64,000 nt of DNA from an uncultured Clostridia bacterium (GCA_944388075.1 CALXHI010000001.1:1-64000); one strand, 5' to 3'. Positions 50,440-59,606 are shown, counted from the first letter of the stretch. Notes: generated by a model not told the origin, from the sequence alone. Program-made: numbers and translations.

Positions 50440-51741
50440 TTATGCCTTATCTGCTTCGTTGAACGGGTCGCCGCATTCGGGACAGAATTTCGGCAGCTTC
50501 GTCTGGTCTGCGGGTTTCCAGCCGCATTTGTCGCAACGGAATGCCTCTGCCGGTCCGGGCTTGCCGCATTCTGCGCAGAACTTGCCCTGATTCATTGCAC
50601 CGCATACGCACTGCCAGCCGCTTGCCGCCGGCTTCGGCGCTGCACATTCCGTACAGAACTTGCCGGTATTGCTTGTGCCGCACTTGCAAGTCCATGTATC
50701 GGCTGCCGCAGCCGCTGCTACTTGCTGTTGTGCCGCCTGCTGCTGTGCATTCATCTGTACCAGCGACTGTGCATTGAGTCCACCTGCCTGCTGCGCCATG
50801 TTCATACCCATGAAGCCCATCATTGCGCCGCCGGCATTCGATGCCGCTGCACGCATCGCATCAGCCTGCGCACTGACCATCGTGCCCGCCGCTACAGCGG
50901 TATTGCCCATGGAAGCAGAACGCTGCAATTCCTTGATCATGTTCTCATCTTCCGGCGGTGCGGTAATCGAATTGATCGCAATCGATACAATCGAAATGCC
51001 GCGCAGCTCTGCCCACTTCGGCGACAGAACTGCATTCATCGCATCGCAAAGCTCAATCGTATGACCCGGCAGTGCGCTGTACCGAATGCCCATCTCCGAA
51101 ATCTTCGCAAAGCCCGGCTGCAAGGCACTCATGAACTCCATACGCAGCTGGTTATCCAGTTCACTGCGCTTATACGAATGCTGAATATTGCCGCATACAT
51201 TCGCATAGAACAAAATCGGGTCGGTAATGCGATACGAATATACACCGTTGCAGCGCACAGTAATATCCACATCCAAACCAATCTTCGTATCCACCACACG
51301 GAACGGAATCGCATTCTGCGTGCCGAACTTGTTGTCGATCAGCTCTTTGGTATTAAAATAGTACACACGCTGATCATTTCCGGTATCGCCGCCGGTCGCA
51401 ATGCGTCTGCCGATGGTCTTGAACGTTTCGATCACACCTTTGCCCAGACCGCCGCAAAAGATGCTCGGCTCGCTCGATGTATCATAGGTATACTGTCCCG
51501 GCTCGGCACAGATTTCAACGATTCTGCCCTGATCGACGATGATCATGCACTGACCGTCTGCGACAGCAAGACCACTGCCTGCCGTGATGACATTATCGCT
51601 GCCCTTGTTATTGCCCTTGGTGCGCTTTTGTCCCTTGACCACCAGCACATCATTCGGAATGGCATCGCAATAGAAATACTCAAGCCATTGATCGGCAAAT
51701 GCACTGCCGACTGCTTGTACTGCTGCTTTGATCAGACCCAT
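50440..51741 (-). CDS. SPFH-domain protein with C-terminal zinc ribbons
   Basis: This 433-aa protein has an N-terminal SPFH/Band 7-like domain (about 1-270), an Ala/Gln/Met-rich linker (about 285-345), and three zinc-ribbon-like modules near the C-terminus (CKCG...CTEC, CVCG...CAEC, CDKC...CPEC). Similar proteins, sometimes called virion core protein or YdjI-like, are widespread; SPFH proteins assemble membrane-linked rings. It has no transmembrane segment that I can see. AAAGGAG precedes the start at 51741. Confidence 0.85.
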   Translation of the reverse strand: MGLIKAAVQAVGSAFADQWLEYFYCDAIPNDVLVVKGQKRTKGNNKGSDNVITAGSGLAVADGQCMIIVDQGRIVEICAEPGQYTYDTSSEPSIFCGGLGKGVIETFKTIGRRIATGGDTGNDQRVYYFNTKELIDNKFGTQNAIPFRVVDTKIGLDVDITVRCNGVYSYRITDPILFYANVCGNIQHSYKRSELDNQLRMEFMSALQPGFAKISEMGIRYSALPGHTIELCDAMNAVLSPKWAELRGISIVSIAINSITAPPEDENMIKELQRSASMGNTAVAAGTMVSAQADAMRAAASNAGGAMMGFMGMNMAQQAGGLNAQSLVQMNAQQQAAQQQVAAAAAADTWTCKCGTSNTGKFCTECAAPKPAASGWQCVCGAMNQGKFCAECGKPGPAEAFRCDKCGWKPADQTKLPKFCPECGDPFNEADKA

Positions 51742-51814
51742 GGAACTTCTCCTTTCATCAGAAAACAAATTGCTGATTTGCGAACATAATCGGCAAGTAA
51801 ATGCCTCATGATAT

Positions 51815-51843
51815 AGTATAGCATATTATTTTGAAAAATGCAA
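51815..51843 (-). promoter_or_regulatory. promoter of the SPFH gene
   Basis: Minus strand TTGCAT (51838-51843), 17 bp, TATACT (51815-51820) preceded by TGC. Confidence 0.8.
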
Positions 51844-51887
51844 GTTATTTGCCGGAATTTGTATATGATTACAATTACAACGGTCCA

Positions 51888-52523
51888 TTATGGTATAATC
51901 GTGCCAAACAGCCGATCGCCGGCATCGCCCAAACCCGGTACAATATATGCCCGCTCATTCAGATGCGAGTCCAGACAGCCGACAAGGATATCAATATCCG
52001 GATGTGCCTGCTGAAGCGTCTGCAAGCCCTCCGGCGCAGCGATAATGCTGACAAATCGAATCCGCTTACAGCCCTTTTCTTTCAACGCATCTATCGCCTG
52101 TACCGCAGAGCCGCCTGTTGCCAGCATCGGGTCGAGCACGATCACCTGCCGCTCCGACAGATTCGGCGGCAGCTTGCAGAAATAGGTATGCGGCTCGAAG
52201 GTTTCCTCATCCCGATACAAACCGATATGCCCAACCGAAACTTCCGGCAGCAGTGCCGACATACCCTCCACCATACCCAGTCCGGCACGCAGAATCGGTA
52301 CGAGTACCGGCGGCTGTCCTGCCAGCATCGGTACTTCTGCCGTGGTGAGCGGCGTAGTCACGGAAACCGATTCCGTTTCCAAATCCCGATACGCTTCATA
52401 CCCCAAAAGCATCGCTATCTCCGTCACCGTTCGGCGAAACACACCCGTATCGGTGCTCTTGTTGCGCAGCAGCGATATCTTATGCTGCAACAGCGGATGC
52501 GTCAAAATCACAGCTTGTCCCAT
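51888..52523 (-). CDS. upp: uracil phosphoribosyltransferase
   Basis: This 211-aa enzyme converts uracil and PRPP to UMP. HPLLQHKISLLRNKSTDTGVFR, VPILRAGLGMVEG, the PRPP loop VIVLDPMLATGGSAVQAID, and YIVPGLGDAGDRLFGT are all intact. The ATG at 52523 has AAAGGGAGG upstream. It is divergent from the barstar-like gene with back-to-back promoters. Confidence 0.96.
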   Translation of the reverse strand: MGQAVILTHPLLQHKISLLRNKSTDTGVFRRTVTEIAMLLGYEAYRDLETESVSVTTPLTTAEVPMLAGQPPVLVPILRAGLGMVEGMSALLPEVSVGHIGLYRDEETFEPHTYFCKLPPNLSERQVIVLDPMLATGGSAVQAIDALKEKGCKRIRFVSIIAAPEGLQTLQQAHPDIDILVGCLDSHLNERAYIVPGLGDAGDRLFGTIIP

Positions 52524-52554
52524 AGCAAGCCCTCCCTTTCCGTTTTCCTGCGGC

Positions 52555-52568
52555 AGCAACACCGCACT
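52555..52568. repeat. possible solo repeat end in the upp leader
   Basis: AGCAACACCGCACT resembles the terminal sequence of the element at 61307-61478. It lies just downstream of the upp -10. A chance match cannot be excluded at this length. Confidence 0.3.
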
Positions 52569-52574
52569 ATTTTT

Positions 52575-52603
52575 ATTATACCATAGATTCTCGGCTTTGC
52601 CAA
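52575..52603 (-). promoter_or_regulatory. promoter of upp
   Basis: Minus strand TTGGCA (52598-52603), 17 bp, TATAAT (52575-52580) preceded by TGG. It abuts the divergent barstar promoter. Confidence 0.75.
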
Positions 52604-52606
52604 CCC

Positions 52607-52635
52607 TTTACATTTGTCGTATTTTGTGGTATAAT
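52607..52635 (+). promoter_or_regulatory. promoter of the barstar-like gene
   Basis: TTTACA (52607-52612), 17-bp spacer, TATAAT (52630-52635) with TGG before the -10. Confidence 0.75.
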
Positions 52636-52673
52636 AGGTATGATTCGTTATTTTGTCAAGGAGGGATGCTATC

Positions 52674-52943
52674 ATGAAAAAAATTCTGCTGGACTGCACA
52701 CGCATTACCGATCGTGCATCCATGAATCGCCTGCTGGTTCAGACCTTCGATCTGCCGTTTTGGTACAGTGAACCCATCGATGCTTTGCAGGAATTTCTTG
52801 CCAAACCCCATCCGCCGCTTACCATCATCGTCACTCCTGTCAAACAGCTGCTCACCAAAACCGACCGCTATGGCAGAGCAATCCTCCATGTGCTCGAAAC
52901 CGCCGAGCAGCAATATCGGAATATCAATCTGATTTTGCTCTGA
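52674..52943 (+). CDS. barstar-like ribonuclease inhibitor, orphan
   Basis: This 89-aa protein resembles barstar, the inhibitor of barnase-type RNases: an N-terminal KKILLDCTRI strand, then a helix with ALQEFLA, PLTIIVTPV, and a final YGRAILHVLETAEQQY helix. No barnase-like or other toxin gene lies next to it. It may be an immunity gene against a toxin delivered from outside, or have a different partner. AAGGAGG precedes the ATG at 52674. Confidence 0.7.
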   Translation: MKKILLDCTRITDRASMNRLLVQTFDLPFWYSEPIDALQEFLAKPHPPLTIIVTPVKQLLTKTDRYGRAILHVLETAEQQYRNINLILL

Positions 52944-52967
52944 TCGTTCGGGTTTACAATTTCTTTC

Positions 52968-52996
52968 TTGCTTTTTTGCGCATAATTTGCTATACT
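52968..52996 (+). promoter_or_regulatory. promoter of the symporter pseudogene
   Basis: TTGCTT (52968-52973), 17-bp spacer, TATACT (52991-52996) preceded by TGC. The promoter is still intact although the gene is broken. Confidence 0.7.
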
Positions 52997-53048
52997 ATAT
53001 GCGACATGCAGATGTCCCAAATCTCACAGCTTCGGAGGTAAGGTAAAT

Positions 53049-54558
53049 ATGTGGCAAACCATTCTCGATGGCATCGAGCAAGTCAACCAAATCATCAACC
53101 AATTCGTCTGGGTCTCCCTGCCATTATCCTGATTCTCGGCACGGGTTTCATTATGTCCCTGCGGACACGTTGGCTCCAAATCCGCCGCTTCGGCTATGCC
53201 CTGCGAATCACTGTCGGACAGACCGTCAAGGATATGTGCCGCAAACAGGAAAAAAAGCCGGAAAAACTACCACGGTGTCCCCGTTCGAGGCATTCTCTAC
53301 CGCCATCTCCGGAACGGTCGGTACGGGCAATATCGTTGGTGTTGTTTCGGCTATTTTGACCGGCGGTCCGGGTGCGGTGTTCTGGATGTGGGTATCGGCG
53401 TTGTTCGGCATGGTCACCAAATATGCCGAAACCGTGCTCGGTCTTTATTTCCGTAAAAAGGACGAAAACGACGAATTCTGCGGCGGTTCGTTTTACAGCA
53501 TCGCTGCCGGTCTGAAAAAGAATTGGCTCGCCTATCTCTCTGCCGTGTTCTGCGTCCTCGCTGCCATCGGTATGAGCGGTATGCAGACCAACAAAATTTC
53601 CGGCTCGATTTCCGGTGCGATTTCTCAGCTGACCACACTCGAAAACAGCATGGCTCTGCAAATCGGTATCGGCATCGGCATTGCCGCTCTGACCGCTCTC
53701 ATCATTATCGGCGGCATTTAGCGCATCGGCAAGGTCACTTCTATGCTGATCCCCTTCATGTCGCTGCTGTTCATCGGTACTTCGCTGATTGCGATTTTCA
53801 CCCATATTACAGAAATCCCACACGCATTTGCCCTCATTTTTCAGCACGCCTTCCAATTCAAAGCGGTCGGCGGCGGTATCACGGGCTATGCCTTTGCACA
53901 GGTCGTTCGCAAGGGTATGTCTCGCGGCGTATTCTCCAATGAAGCCGGTCTGGGTTCGTCCCCCATCGCCCATGCCGCTTCGGAAACCAAAGAGCCTGTC
54001 AAGCAGGGTATGTGGGGTGTGTTCGAGGTTTTCTTCGATACCTTCATCATCTGTACGCTGACCGCCCTCACTTTCCTGACCACCTTCGATATCGCCGCAT
54101 TGACCGGCACGGAGGACGATACCATCAAAGCCATGGAGATGTTTACCGTCAATTTCGGCAGTGCAGGCACGGTCATTTTTGCGATTATTATGCCGCTGTT
54201 CGCCTTTACAACGATCATTGCATGGTCGTTCTACGGCGAAAAGGCAACCGATTTCCTCTTCCAAAAGCTCGGCACAAAGGGCAGACGCATTGCGATTACG
54301 ACATTCAAGATATTGTATGTGCTGTTGATCGTAGCATCTGCCGGTATTCACAGCGAATTGGTTTGGGCGATTTCCGATACGGCAAACGGTTTGATGGCAA
54401 TTCCGAATTTGATTGCGCTCATCGCCATGAGCGCCCTGATTGCTCGGATTACCAAAAACTATTTCGATCGGCAAAATGGTGCCGATATCCCACCCATGCT
54501 CTCCGCTGACCCGCAGTTGAATGCGGAATTTGAAGAGGAACTGAAGCCGCAGGTATGA
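53049..54558 (+). pseudogene. sodium:alanine symporter (AGCS family), broken
   Basis: The full coding content of an AGCS amino-acid carrier is present but disrupted three times. From ATG at 53049 the frame is lost near 53111, where one G seems missing in the TGGGTCTCC run (restoring it gives VWGLPAIILILG). A second -1 shift lies near 53270, where one A seems missing after CCGG (restoring it gives PEKTTTVSPFEAF). A TAG stop at 53719-53721 replaces the Lys of the conserved GGIKRI. After it the frame continues unbroken through NEAGLGSSPIAHAA to the end. Both shifts are in homopolymers and could be assembly errors; the stop codon is not so easily explained. Confidence 0.85.
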
Positions 54559-54582
54559 CATTGCTCTTTATTCTTTGAATAA

Positions 54583-54609
54583 CCCGACGCCGGATAGCGT
54601 CGGGCTTTT
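54583..54609 (+). terminator. terminator after the symporter pseudogene
   Basis: CCCGACGC (54583-54590) pairs with GCGTCGGG (54597-54604), followed by CTTTT. Confidence 0.85.
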
Positions 54610-54639
54610 CAATGTATATCGGCGTTGCTCATATACACC

Positions 54640-54733
54640 GGAGGACGCTGTCCTCCGGACACCGCTGCAGATACTGATGGCGCATTCCGCACCCGATGCT
54701 CGCGGTAGACAATGGATGCAGGCACTGCCTGCA
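54640..54733. repeat. two short perfect palindromes upstream of queA
   Basis: CCGGAGGACGCTGTCCTCCGG (54640-54660) and GCAGGCACTGCCTGC (54719-54733) are near-perfect inverted repeats in the 160-bp gene-free interval before the queA promoter. Neither is followed by a T-tract. A related GGCAGACACTGCC lies near ispA (258-270). Confidence 0.5.
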
Positions 54734-54774
54734 TTCTGCACGGATTGCCGGGGTTCAAACAGGGATTTTTGTAC

Positions 54775-54803
54775 TGGACAAGTGATTGGATTTGTGGTAT
54801 AAT
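54775..54803 (+). promoter_or_regulatory. promoter of queA-pyk
   Basis: TGGACA (54775-54780), 17-bp spacer, TATAAT (54798-54803) with TGG. The 55-nt leader shows no preQ1 riboswitch that I recognise. Confidence 0.75.
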
Positions 54804-54865
54804 GGTATATGGGAAAGGTTGGGTCTTTTGCAGTTTGACCCGCAATTTCCGAAAGGATGTGACCT

Positions 54866-55921
54866 ATGATCGACTATACCCAACGTACCACCTACGGCTA
54901 CGAGCTGCCGGAAGCCTTGATTGCCCAAACACCAATCGAACCCCGTTCCGCATCTCGTATGCTGTGTCTTGACCGTGAAACCGGTGCTGTCACCCACCAC
55001 CATTTCTATGAACTGGGCGACTTCTTGCAGCCGGGTGATCTGCTTGTCATGAACGATTCCCGTGTGCTGCCGGCTCGTCTTTACGGCGTGAAAACCGAAA
55101 ACCAAACGCCAATCGAATTTCTCTTGCTAAAACCCGTTCGGGAAAAGGTTTGGGAAATCATCTGCAAGCCCGCAAAAAAAGCCAAAATCGGTACTCGTTT
55201 CTCCTTCGGCGACAAACTCGATGCCGTGGTACTCGATACAACGGTGGACGGCGGCCGCATTGTCGAATTCCACTGTGACGGCAGCCTCTATGCCGTACTC
55301 GATGAAATCGGACAGATGCCTCTGCCGCCCTATATCACTGCAAAGCTCCAAAACAAAGAGCGTTACCAAACCGTCTATTCCCGTGAACTTGGCTCATCTG
55401 CTGCGCCGACCGCCGGATTGCACTTCACACCCGAGCTGCTCGCCGAGCTGAAAGCCAAAGGCATCGAGCAGGCATTCGTCACACTTCATGTCGGGCTCGG
55501 CACATTCCGTCCCGTCAAAGAGGACGATATCCGCAGCCACCATATGCACATCGAGCATTACTCGATTTCCGCTGAAACCGCCGAGAAGATCCGTCAAACC
55601 AAGGCAAACGGCGGTCGGGTGATCGCAGTCGGTACGACCTCCTGCCGTACCCTCGAGGGTGCGATGCAAGCCTATGGCGATATCACCGCCTGCGAGGGCG
55701 ATACAGGTATCTTCATCTATCCGCCCTATGACTTCCGCTGCATTGACGGCTTGATCACCAACTTTCACCTGCCGGAATCCACCTTGATTATGCTCGTCTC
55801 CGCTTTCGCCGGCTATGCGCATACCATGAATGCCTACCGCATTGCCGTGCAGGAACAATACCGCTTCTTCAGTTTCGGCGATTCGATGCTGATTCTGCCC
55901 AATATCCAGTCAAAGGAGTAA
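54866..55921 (+). CDS. queA: S-adenosylmethionine:tRNA ribosyltransferase-isomerase
   Basis: This 351-aa enzyme transfers the ribosyl moiety of SAM to preQ1-modified tRNA, making epoxyqueuosine. YELPEALIAQTPIEPR, the NDSRVLPARL loop, GTFRPVKEDDI and FHLPESTLIMLVSAFAGY are diagnostic. AAAGGA lies upstream of the ATG at 54866. It is 5 bp ahead of pyk and shares its promoter; other queuosine genes are not in the window. Confidence 0.96.
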   Translation: MIDYTQRTTYGYELPEALIAQTPIEPRSASRMLCLDRETGAVTHHHFYELGDFLQPGDLLVMNDSRVLPARLYGVKTENQTPIEFLLLKPVREKVWEIICKPAKKAKIGTRFSFGDKLDAVVLDTTVDGGRIVEFHCDGSLYAVLDEIGQMPLPPYITAKLQNKERYQTVYSRELGSSAAPTAGLHFTPELLAELKAKGIEQAFVTLHVGLGTFRPVKEDDIRSHHMHIEHYSISAETAEKIRQTKANGGRVIAVGTTSCRTLEGAMQAYGDITACEGDTGIFIYPPYDFRCIDGLITNFHLPESTLIMLVSAFAGYAHTMNAYRIAVQEQYRFFSFGDSMLILPNIQSKE

Positions 55922-55926
55922 TTGCC

Positions 55927-57360
55927 ATGTATTCCAAAACCCCTCTCCGCAAAACCAAAATCGTTTGCACAATGGGTCCGTCCACCGAGGACGAGAATGT
56001 GCTCCGTCAAATGATGCTCGCCGGCATGAATGTTGCCCGCTTCAACTTCTCTCATGCCAACTACGAGATCGATCGCAAACGATTTGAAACTGTCGTGCGT
56101 CTGCGTGAGGAACTCGGTCTGCCGATCGCTACCCTGCTCGATACGAAAGGTCCTGAAGTGCGTCTGCGTAAATTTCCGGATGGTCCGGCAGAATTGACCG
56201 AGGGGCAAATCTATACCCTCACCACCCGTGACTGCCCCTGCGATAACAAACTCGGCAGCGTCAATTACCCCAGACTGACCAGCGATGTCAAGCCCGGTGC
56301 TTCGGTCATGATCAACGATGGCTTGGTCGAACTGCGTGTCGAGCAGGTCAGCGCACAGGATTTGACCTGCCGTGTCATTCATGGCGGTATGATTTCCGAT
56401 AACAAATCCTGCAACTTCCCCGGCGTTAAGCTGTCGATGCCCTATCTGAGCGATGCCGACATGAATGACCTCGAATTCGGCTGCAAGCTCGGATTCGACT
56501 TCATCGCCGCCAGCTTTACCCGTACCGGTGCGGATATCCGCTATCTGCGCAAGTTTACGCAGAGCCTTGGCTGGTACGGTGTACGCATTATCGCAAAAAT
56601 CGAGAATTGGGAGGGTGTCGAGAATATTGATGAGATTCTCGAAGCCGCTGACGGCATCATGGTTGCCCGTGGCGATATGGGCGTTGAGATTCCGTTTGAG
56701 CAGATCCCTGCCATTCAGAAAACTTTGATTCGCAAGGGTTATGAAGCCGGTAAGCAGGTCATTACCGCTACCCAGATGCTCGAATCCATGATTACCCATG
56801 CCCGTCCGACTCGCGCCGAGATTACCGATGTTGCCAATGCGATTTACGATGGCACGAGTGCAATTATGCTTTCCGGCGAAACCGCTGCCGGTCAGTTCCC
56901 GGTCGAAGCCGTACAGACCATGGAGCGCATTGCCATTACGACCGAAAGCAATATCGACTACAAAGGACAGTTCATTCGCCGTCAGATTGGGCAGATGGGC
57001 ATTTCCAGCGCTATCTCCCATGCCGCTGTTACCACGGCGCACGACCTCGATGCCTCTGCCATCGTCACCGTCACCAAGGAGGGCGAAACCGCTCGTCTGA
57101 TTTCCAAATACCGCCCGATGTTCCCGATCATCTCCTGCACCACCGACCCGATGATTCAGCGGCAGATGAATCTCTCTTGGGGTGTCCATCCGCTTGTCAT
57201 CAATGAGGAGACCAGTACGGATGCTCTGTTTGACCACGCCATTGAGGCAGCCTGCAAAGCCGGTTATACCAAGCCCGGCGATCTGGTCGTTATCACGGCG
57301 GGTGTGCCGCTCGGCATTTCGGGTACGACCAACCTGCTCAAGGCACAGTGCATTGAGTAA
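55927..57360 (+). CDS. pyk: pyruvate kinase
   Basis: This 477-aa enzyme makes pyruvate and ATP from phosphoenolpyruvate and ADP. TKIVCTMGPSTEDEN, the substrate loop MVARGDMGVEIPFEQIP and ITATQMLESMI carry the metal and substrate residues. The length is that of the form without the extra C-terminal PEP-utiliser domain found in some Firmicutes. It follows queA by 5 bp; AAGGAG at the queA stop serves as its ribosome site. Confidence 0.97.
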   Translation: MYSKTPLRKTKIVCTMGPSTEDENVLRQMMLAGMNVARFNFSHANYEIDRKRFETVVRLREELGLPIATLLDTKGPEVRLRKFPDGPAELTEGQIYTLTTRDCPCDNKLGSVNYPRLTSDVKPGASVMINDGLVELRVEQVSAQDLTCRVIHGGMISDNKSCNFPGVKLSMPYLSDADMNDLEFGCKLGFDFIAASFTRTGADIRYLRKFTQSLGWYGVRIIAKIENWEGVENIDEILEAADGIMVARGDMGVEIPFEQIPAIQKTLIRKGYEAGKQVITATQMLESMITHARPTRAEITDVANAIYDGTSAIMLSGETAAGQFPVEAVQTMERIAITTESNIDYKGQFIRRQIGQMGISSAISHAAVTTAHDLDASAIVTVTKEGETARLISKYRPMFPIISCTTDPMIQRQMNLSWGVHPLVINEETSTDALFDHAIEAACKAGYTKPGDLVVITAGVPLGISGTTNLLKAQCIE

Positions 57361-57382
57361 GCCCTGAATCTACCATAACACC

Positions 57383-57429
57383 AAACGCTTTTAGAGTTCC
57401 GGTCAACGGTTCTCTAAAAGCGTTTTTTT
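57383..57429 (+). terminator. terminator after pyk
   Basis: AAACGCTTTTAGAG (57383-57396) pairs perfectly with CTCTAAAAGCGTTT (57412-57425), followed by TTTT. Confidence 0.92.
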
Positions 57430-57510
57430 GTGCCGGTTCGACAGTGGACAGAAAAAATTTCGGATGTAGACGCAGTTCGAGTCTTTTCGCAGGATGTAGG
57501 CGTTATACTA

Positions 57511-57527
57511 AGGCAACACCGCACAAA
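57511..57527. repeat. solo end of the GGCAACACCGCAC repeat family
   Basis: AGGCAACACCGCACAAA is identical to the left terminal repeat of the element at 61307-61478. No opposite end is seen before the next gene at 57571, so this is a half copy. Confidence 0.6.
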
Positions 57528-57570
57528 CACAATCTTATAAAAAGCGAGAAATCTGAATCAGAGGTCTTAT

Positions 57571-58797
57571 ATGATGTGTCGTATCTTTCAAAAAATAATT
57601 GCAACGCTCTCTACTATGCTCATACTCTCAGGCTGTACACAGCCCATCGAATCCCCTGACGCTTTGCACAATCCGCTCCCCTATCAGGAACAAACTCTTC
57701 AGCAGCTCCACCTCTCCATCTCACCGCAAACCGATGCACAAGATGCTGTCATTGCCGCATGGATACCCTATTTCGCCTACGATGTGCTGCTCTCCAATCC
57801 TGATAATGCCGTCAACCGCCAACGCATTCGTGCATGGCTCGAACAGGCAAAGGATTTGGGTATCAATACGATTTTTGCACATACGGTCGCATTCGGGGAG
57901 GCATACCACACCTCAAGCCATTACCCCAAAACCGGTGACGATGATGTATTGGCATTGCTTTCAGAGCTTTGTGCGGAATGCGAGTTGTCGCTCCATGCGT
58001 GGATCAATCCCCTGCGCCTGCAAACCGATGCGGTCATGCCGCAGCATACCGGCGACACCACGCTCGGACGTTGGTTTCTCGATGCGGAACAGCGGCTCGA
58101 AACCATGTGCCGTGTCAATGACCGCTGGTATCTCAATCCGGCAAGTGAATCGGTCTGCGATTTTCTCTGCGATGCCGCTGAGGAATTGCTCACGCAGTAC
58201 GACATTGATGGCATTCACATCGATGACTATTTTTATCCGACCACCGACCCTGCCTTTGATGCTGCGGGCTTCGCCGAGTCCGGGGAAACCGATCTGGCCG
58301 CATGGCGTAAGCAGAATATCCACCGCATGATGCAAAGGCTCTATCAGCGCATTCATGCGGTCAAGCCCGATGCGGTCTTTTCGGTCAGCCCACAGGGCAA
58401 TCTCACCGTCTCCACAGAGCATCTCTATGCCGATGCTGCCTACTGGCTCGCTCATACAGGCTATGCCGATTGGGTCATTCCGCAAATCTATTTCGGGTTC
58501 GAGAACGAAAGCAGTCCCTTCGCCGAAACGGTCGCCGCATGGCAAGCCCTGCCCAGAGCCGATACCGTGCGATTGCTCATCGGCATTGCTACATATAAGG
58601 TCAACAGCTCCGACCCCTATGCCGGTATCGGCTCTGCCGAATGGCAGACCGATACGGAAATCCCGGCACGCCAAGCAGCACTGGTATTGCAAGACCCGTC
58701 GATCGAAGGCATTGCCCTATATCATCTCGATACCACCTTGCAAATGCCCGAATCCGAACGTACTGCCCTCAAGGATATTCTCCGCAGCCTAAATTAA
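57571..58797 (+). CDS. GHL10-type glycosyl hydrolase-like lipoprotein
   Basis: This 408-aa lipoprotein has a signal peptide with lipobox LILSGC (Cys22). The mature part is a TIM barrel of the GHL10/DUF187 family (PF02638), seen in AWIPYFAYDVLL, LHAWINPLRL, DGIHIDDYFYP and VIPQIYFGFE. These proteins are probably surface glycosidases acting on peptidoglycan or glycans, but the substrate is not known. The ATG at 57571 has only a weak AGAGG upstream; a second ATG follows at once. A half repeat element lies just before it. Confidence 0.88.
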   Translation: MMCRIFQKIIATLSTMLILSGCTQPIESPDALHNPLPYQEQTLQQLHLSISPQTDAQDAVIAAWIPYFAYDVLLSNPDNAVNRQRIRAWLEQAKDLGINTIFAHTVAFGEAYHTSSHYPKTGDDDVLALLSELCAECELSLHAWINPLRLQTDAVMPQHTGDTTLGRWFLDAEQRLETMCRVNDRWYLNPASESVCDFLCDAAEELLTQYDIDGIHIDDYFYPTTDPAFDAAGFAESGETDLAAWRKQNIHRMMQRLYQRIHAVKPDAVFSVSPQGNLTVSTEHLYADAAYWLAHTGYADWVIPQIYFGFENESSPFAETVAAWQALPRADTVRLLIGIATYKVNSSDPYAGIGSAEWQTDTEIPARQAALVLQDPSIEGIALYHLDTTLQMPESERTALKDILRSLN

Positions 58798-58877
58798 GAG
58801 AAATTTCAGTTTCATTTTAAGTTCCTGTGCTATTCTGTGGATGTACCAAATGAATGAGAAGGGAAAGGTAGGCTGCT

Positions 58878-59606
58878 ATGGAAATTTTGATTGTAGAATC
58901 CAATCGCACACTCGTACAGTCCTTGCGTACCCGTCTGGAAGCCGATGGATTTACCGTCACGACGGCTGCAATCGGTCACGATGCCCTCGGACTCTTGACC
59001 GAGCCTCGCTTTCATGGCATTCTGCTGTCAACCGGTTTGCCGGATATGAAGGGGCTGCAGGTGCTGCGAGAACTGCGCAACCGCAACCTCGATACGCCGG
59101 TCATGCTGCTCAGTATGCAGTCAGCCGTCGCCGACCGTGTGTGCGGTTTAGACAGCGGTGCGGATGACTATCTCGTCAAGCCGTTTCACATCGATGAATG
59201 TATGGCAAGGGTGCGGCGGCTCGTCCGAACCTATCAGCTGCCAAACAAAGCCCCGTCCATTTTCTGTGTCGCCGATTTGACCGTCGATACCGAGCACCAT
59301 ATCGCCACCCGCAGCGGTACACGCATTCTGCTCTCTGCCAAGGAATCTGCCATCCTCGAATATATGGTGCAGCATCAAGGGCAAACGCTCACCCGTGAGG
59401 ACATTGAAGCACATGTGCCATCGTCGATGCTGCAGCCGGGCAGTGCCGTCATCAGCGTCTATATTCACTATCTGCGCAAAAAGCTCGACCGAGATTATCC
59501 GGTCAAGCTGCTGCATACCGTCCGCGGCAACGGCTATGTGCTCAGTGCCGAACCGCCCGCTGCCGCCCGTTATGCGTCCTACGGCATTCCCACGCACTCA
59601 CTTTAA
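58878..59606 (+). CDS. atypical OmpR-type response regulator lacking the phospho-acceptor Asp
   Basis: This 242-aa protein has a receiver domain (1-118) and a C-terminal winged-helix DNA-binding domain (about 130-225, with SVYIHYLRKKLDRDY and VRGNGYVL). In the receiver the expected acceptor Asp51 is Ser (LLSTGLPDMKG), and the acidic pair near the N-terminus is Glu7-Ser8. Lys101 in VKPF is kept. It is therefore unlikely to be phosphorylated in the standard way and may act constitutively or bind a ligand. No histidine kinase is adjacent. A GAAGGGAAAGG stretch upstream of the ATG can serve as ribosome site. Confidence 0.88.
   Translation: MEILIVESNRTLVQSLRTRLEADGFTVTTAAIGHDALGLLTEPRFHGILLSTGLPDMKGLQVLRELRNRNLDTPVMLLSMQSAVADRVCGLDSGADDYLVKPFHIDECMARVRRLVRTYQLPNKAPSIFCVADLTVDTEHHIATRSGTRILLSAKESAILEYMVQHQGQTLTREDIEAHVPSSMLQPGSAVISVYIHYLRKKLDRDYPVKLLHTVRGNGYVLSAEPPAAARYASYGIPTHSL

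Noticed and set aside
53719..53721. TAG in the symporter read as pyrrolysine
   Set aside because: It replaces a conserved Lys of the AGCS family, two frameshifts lie in the same gene, and no pyl genes are visible. Pseudogene decay is simpler.
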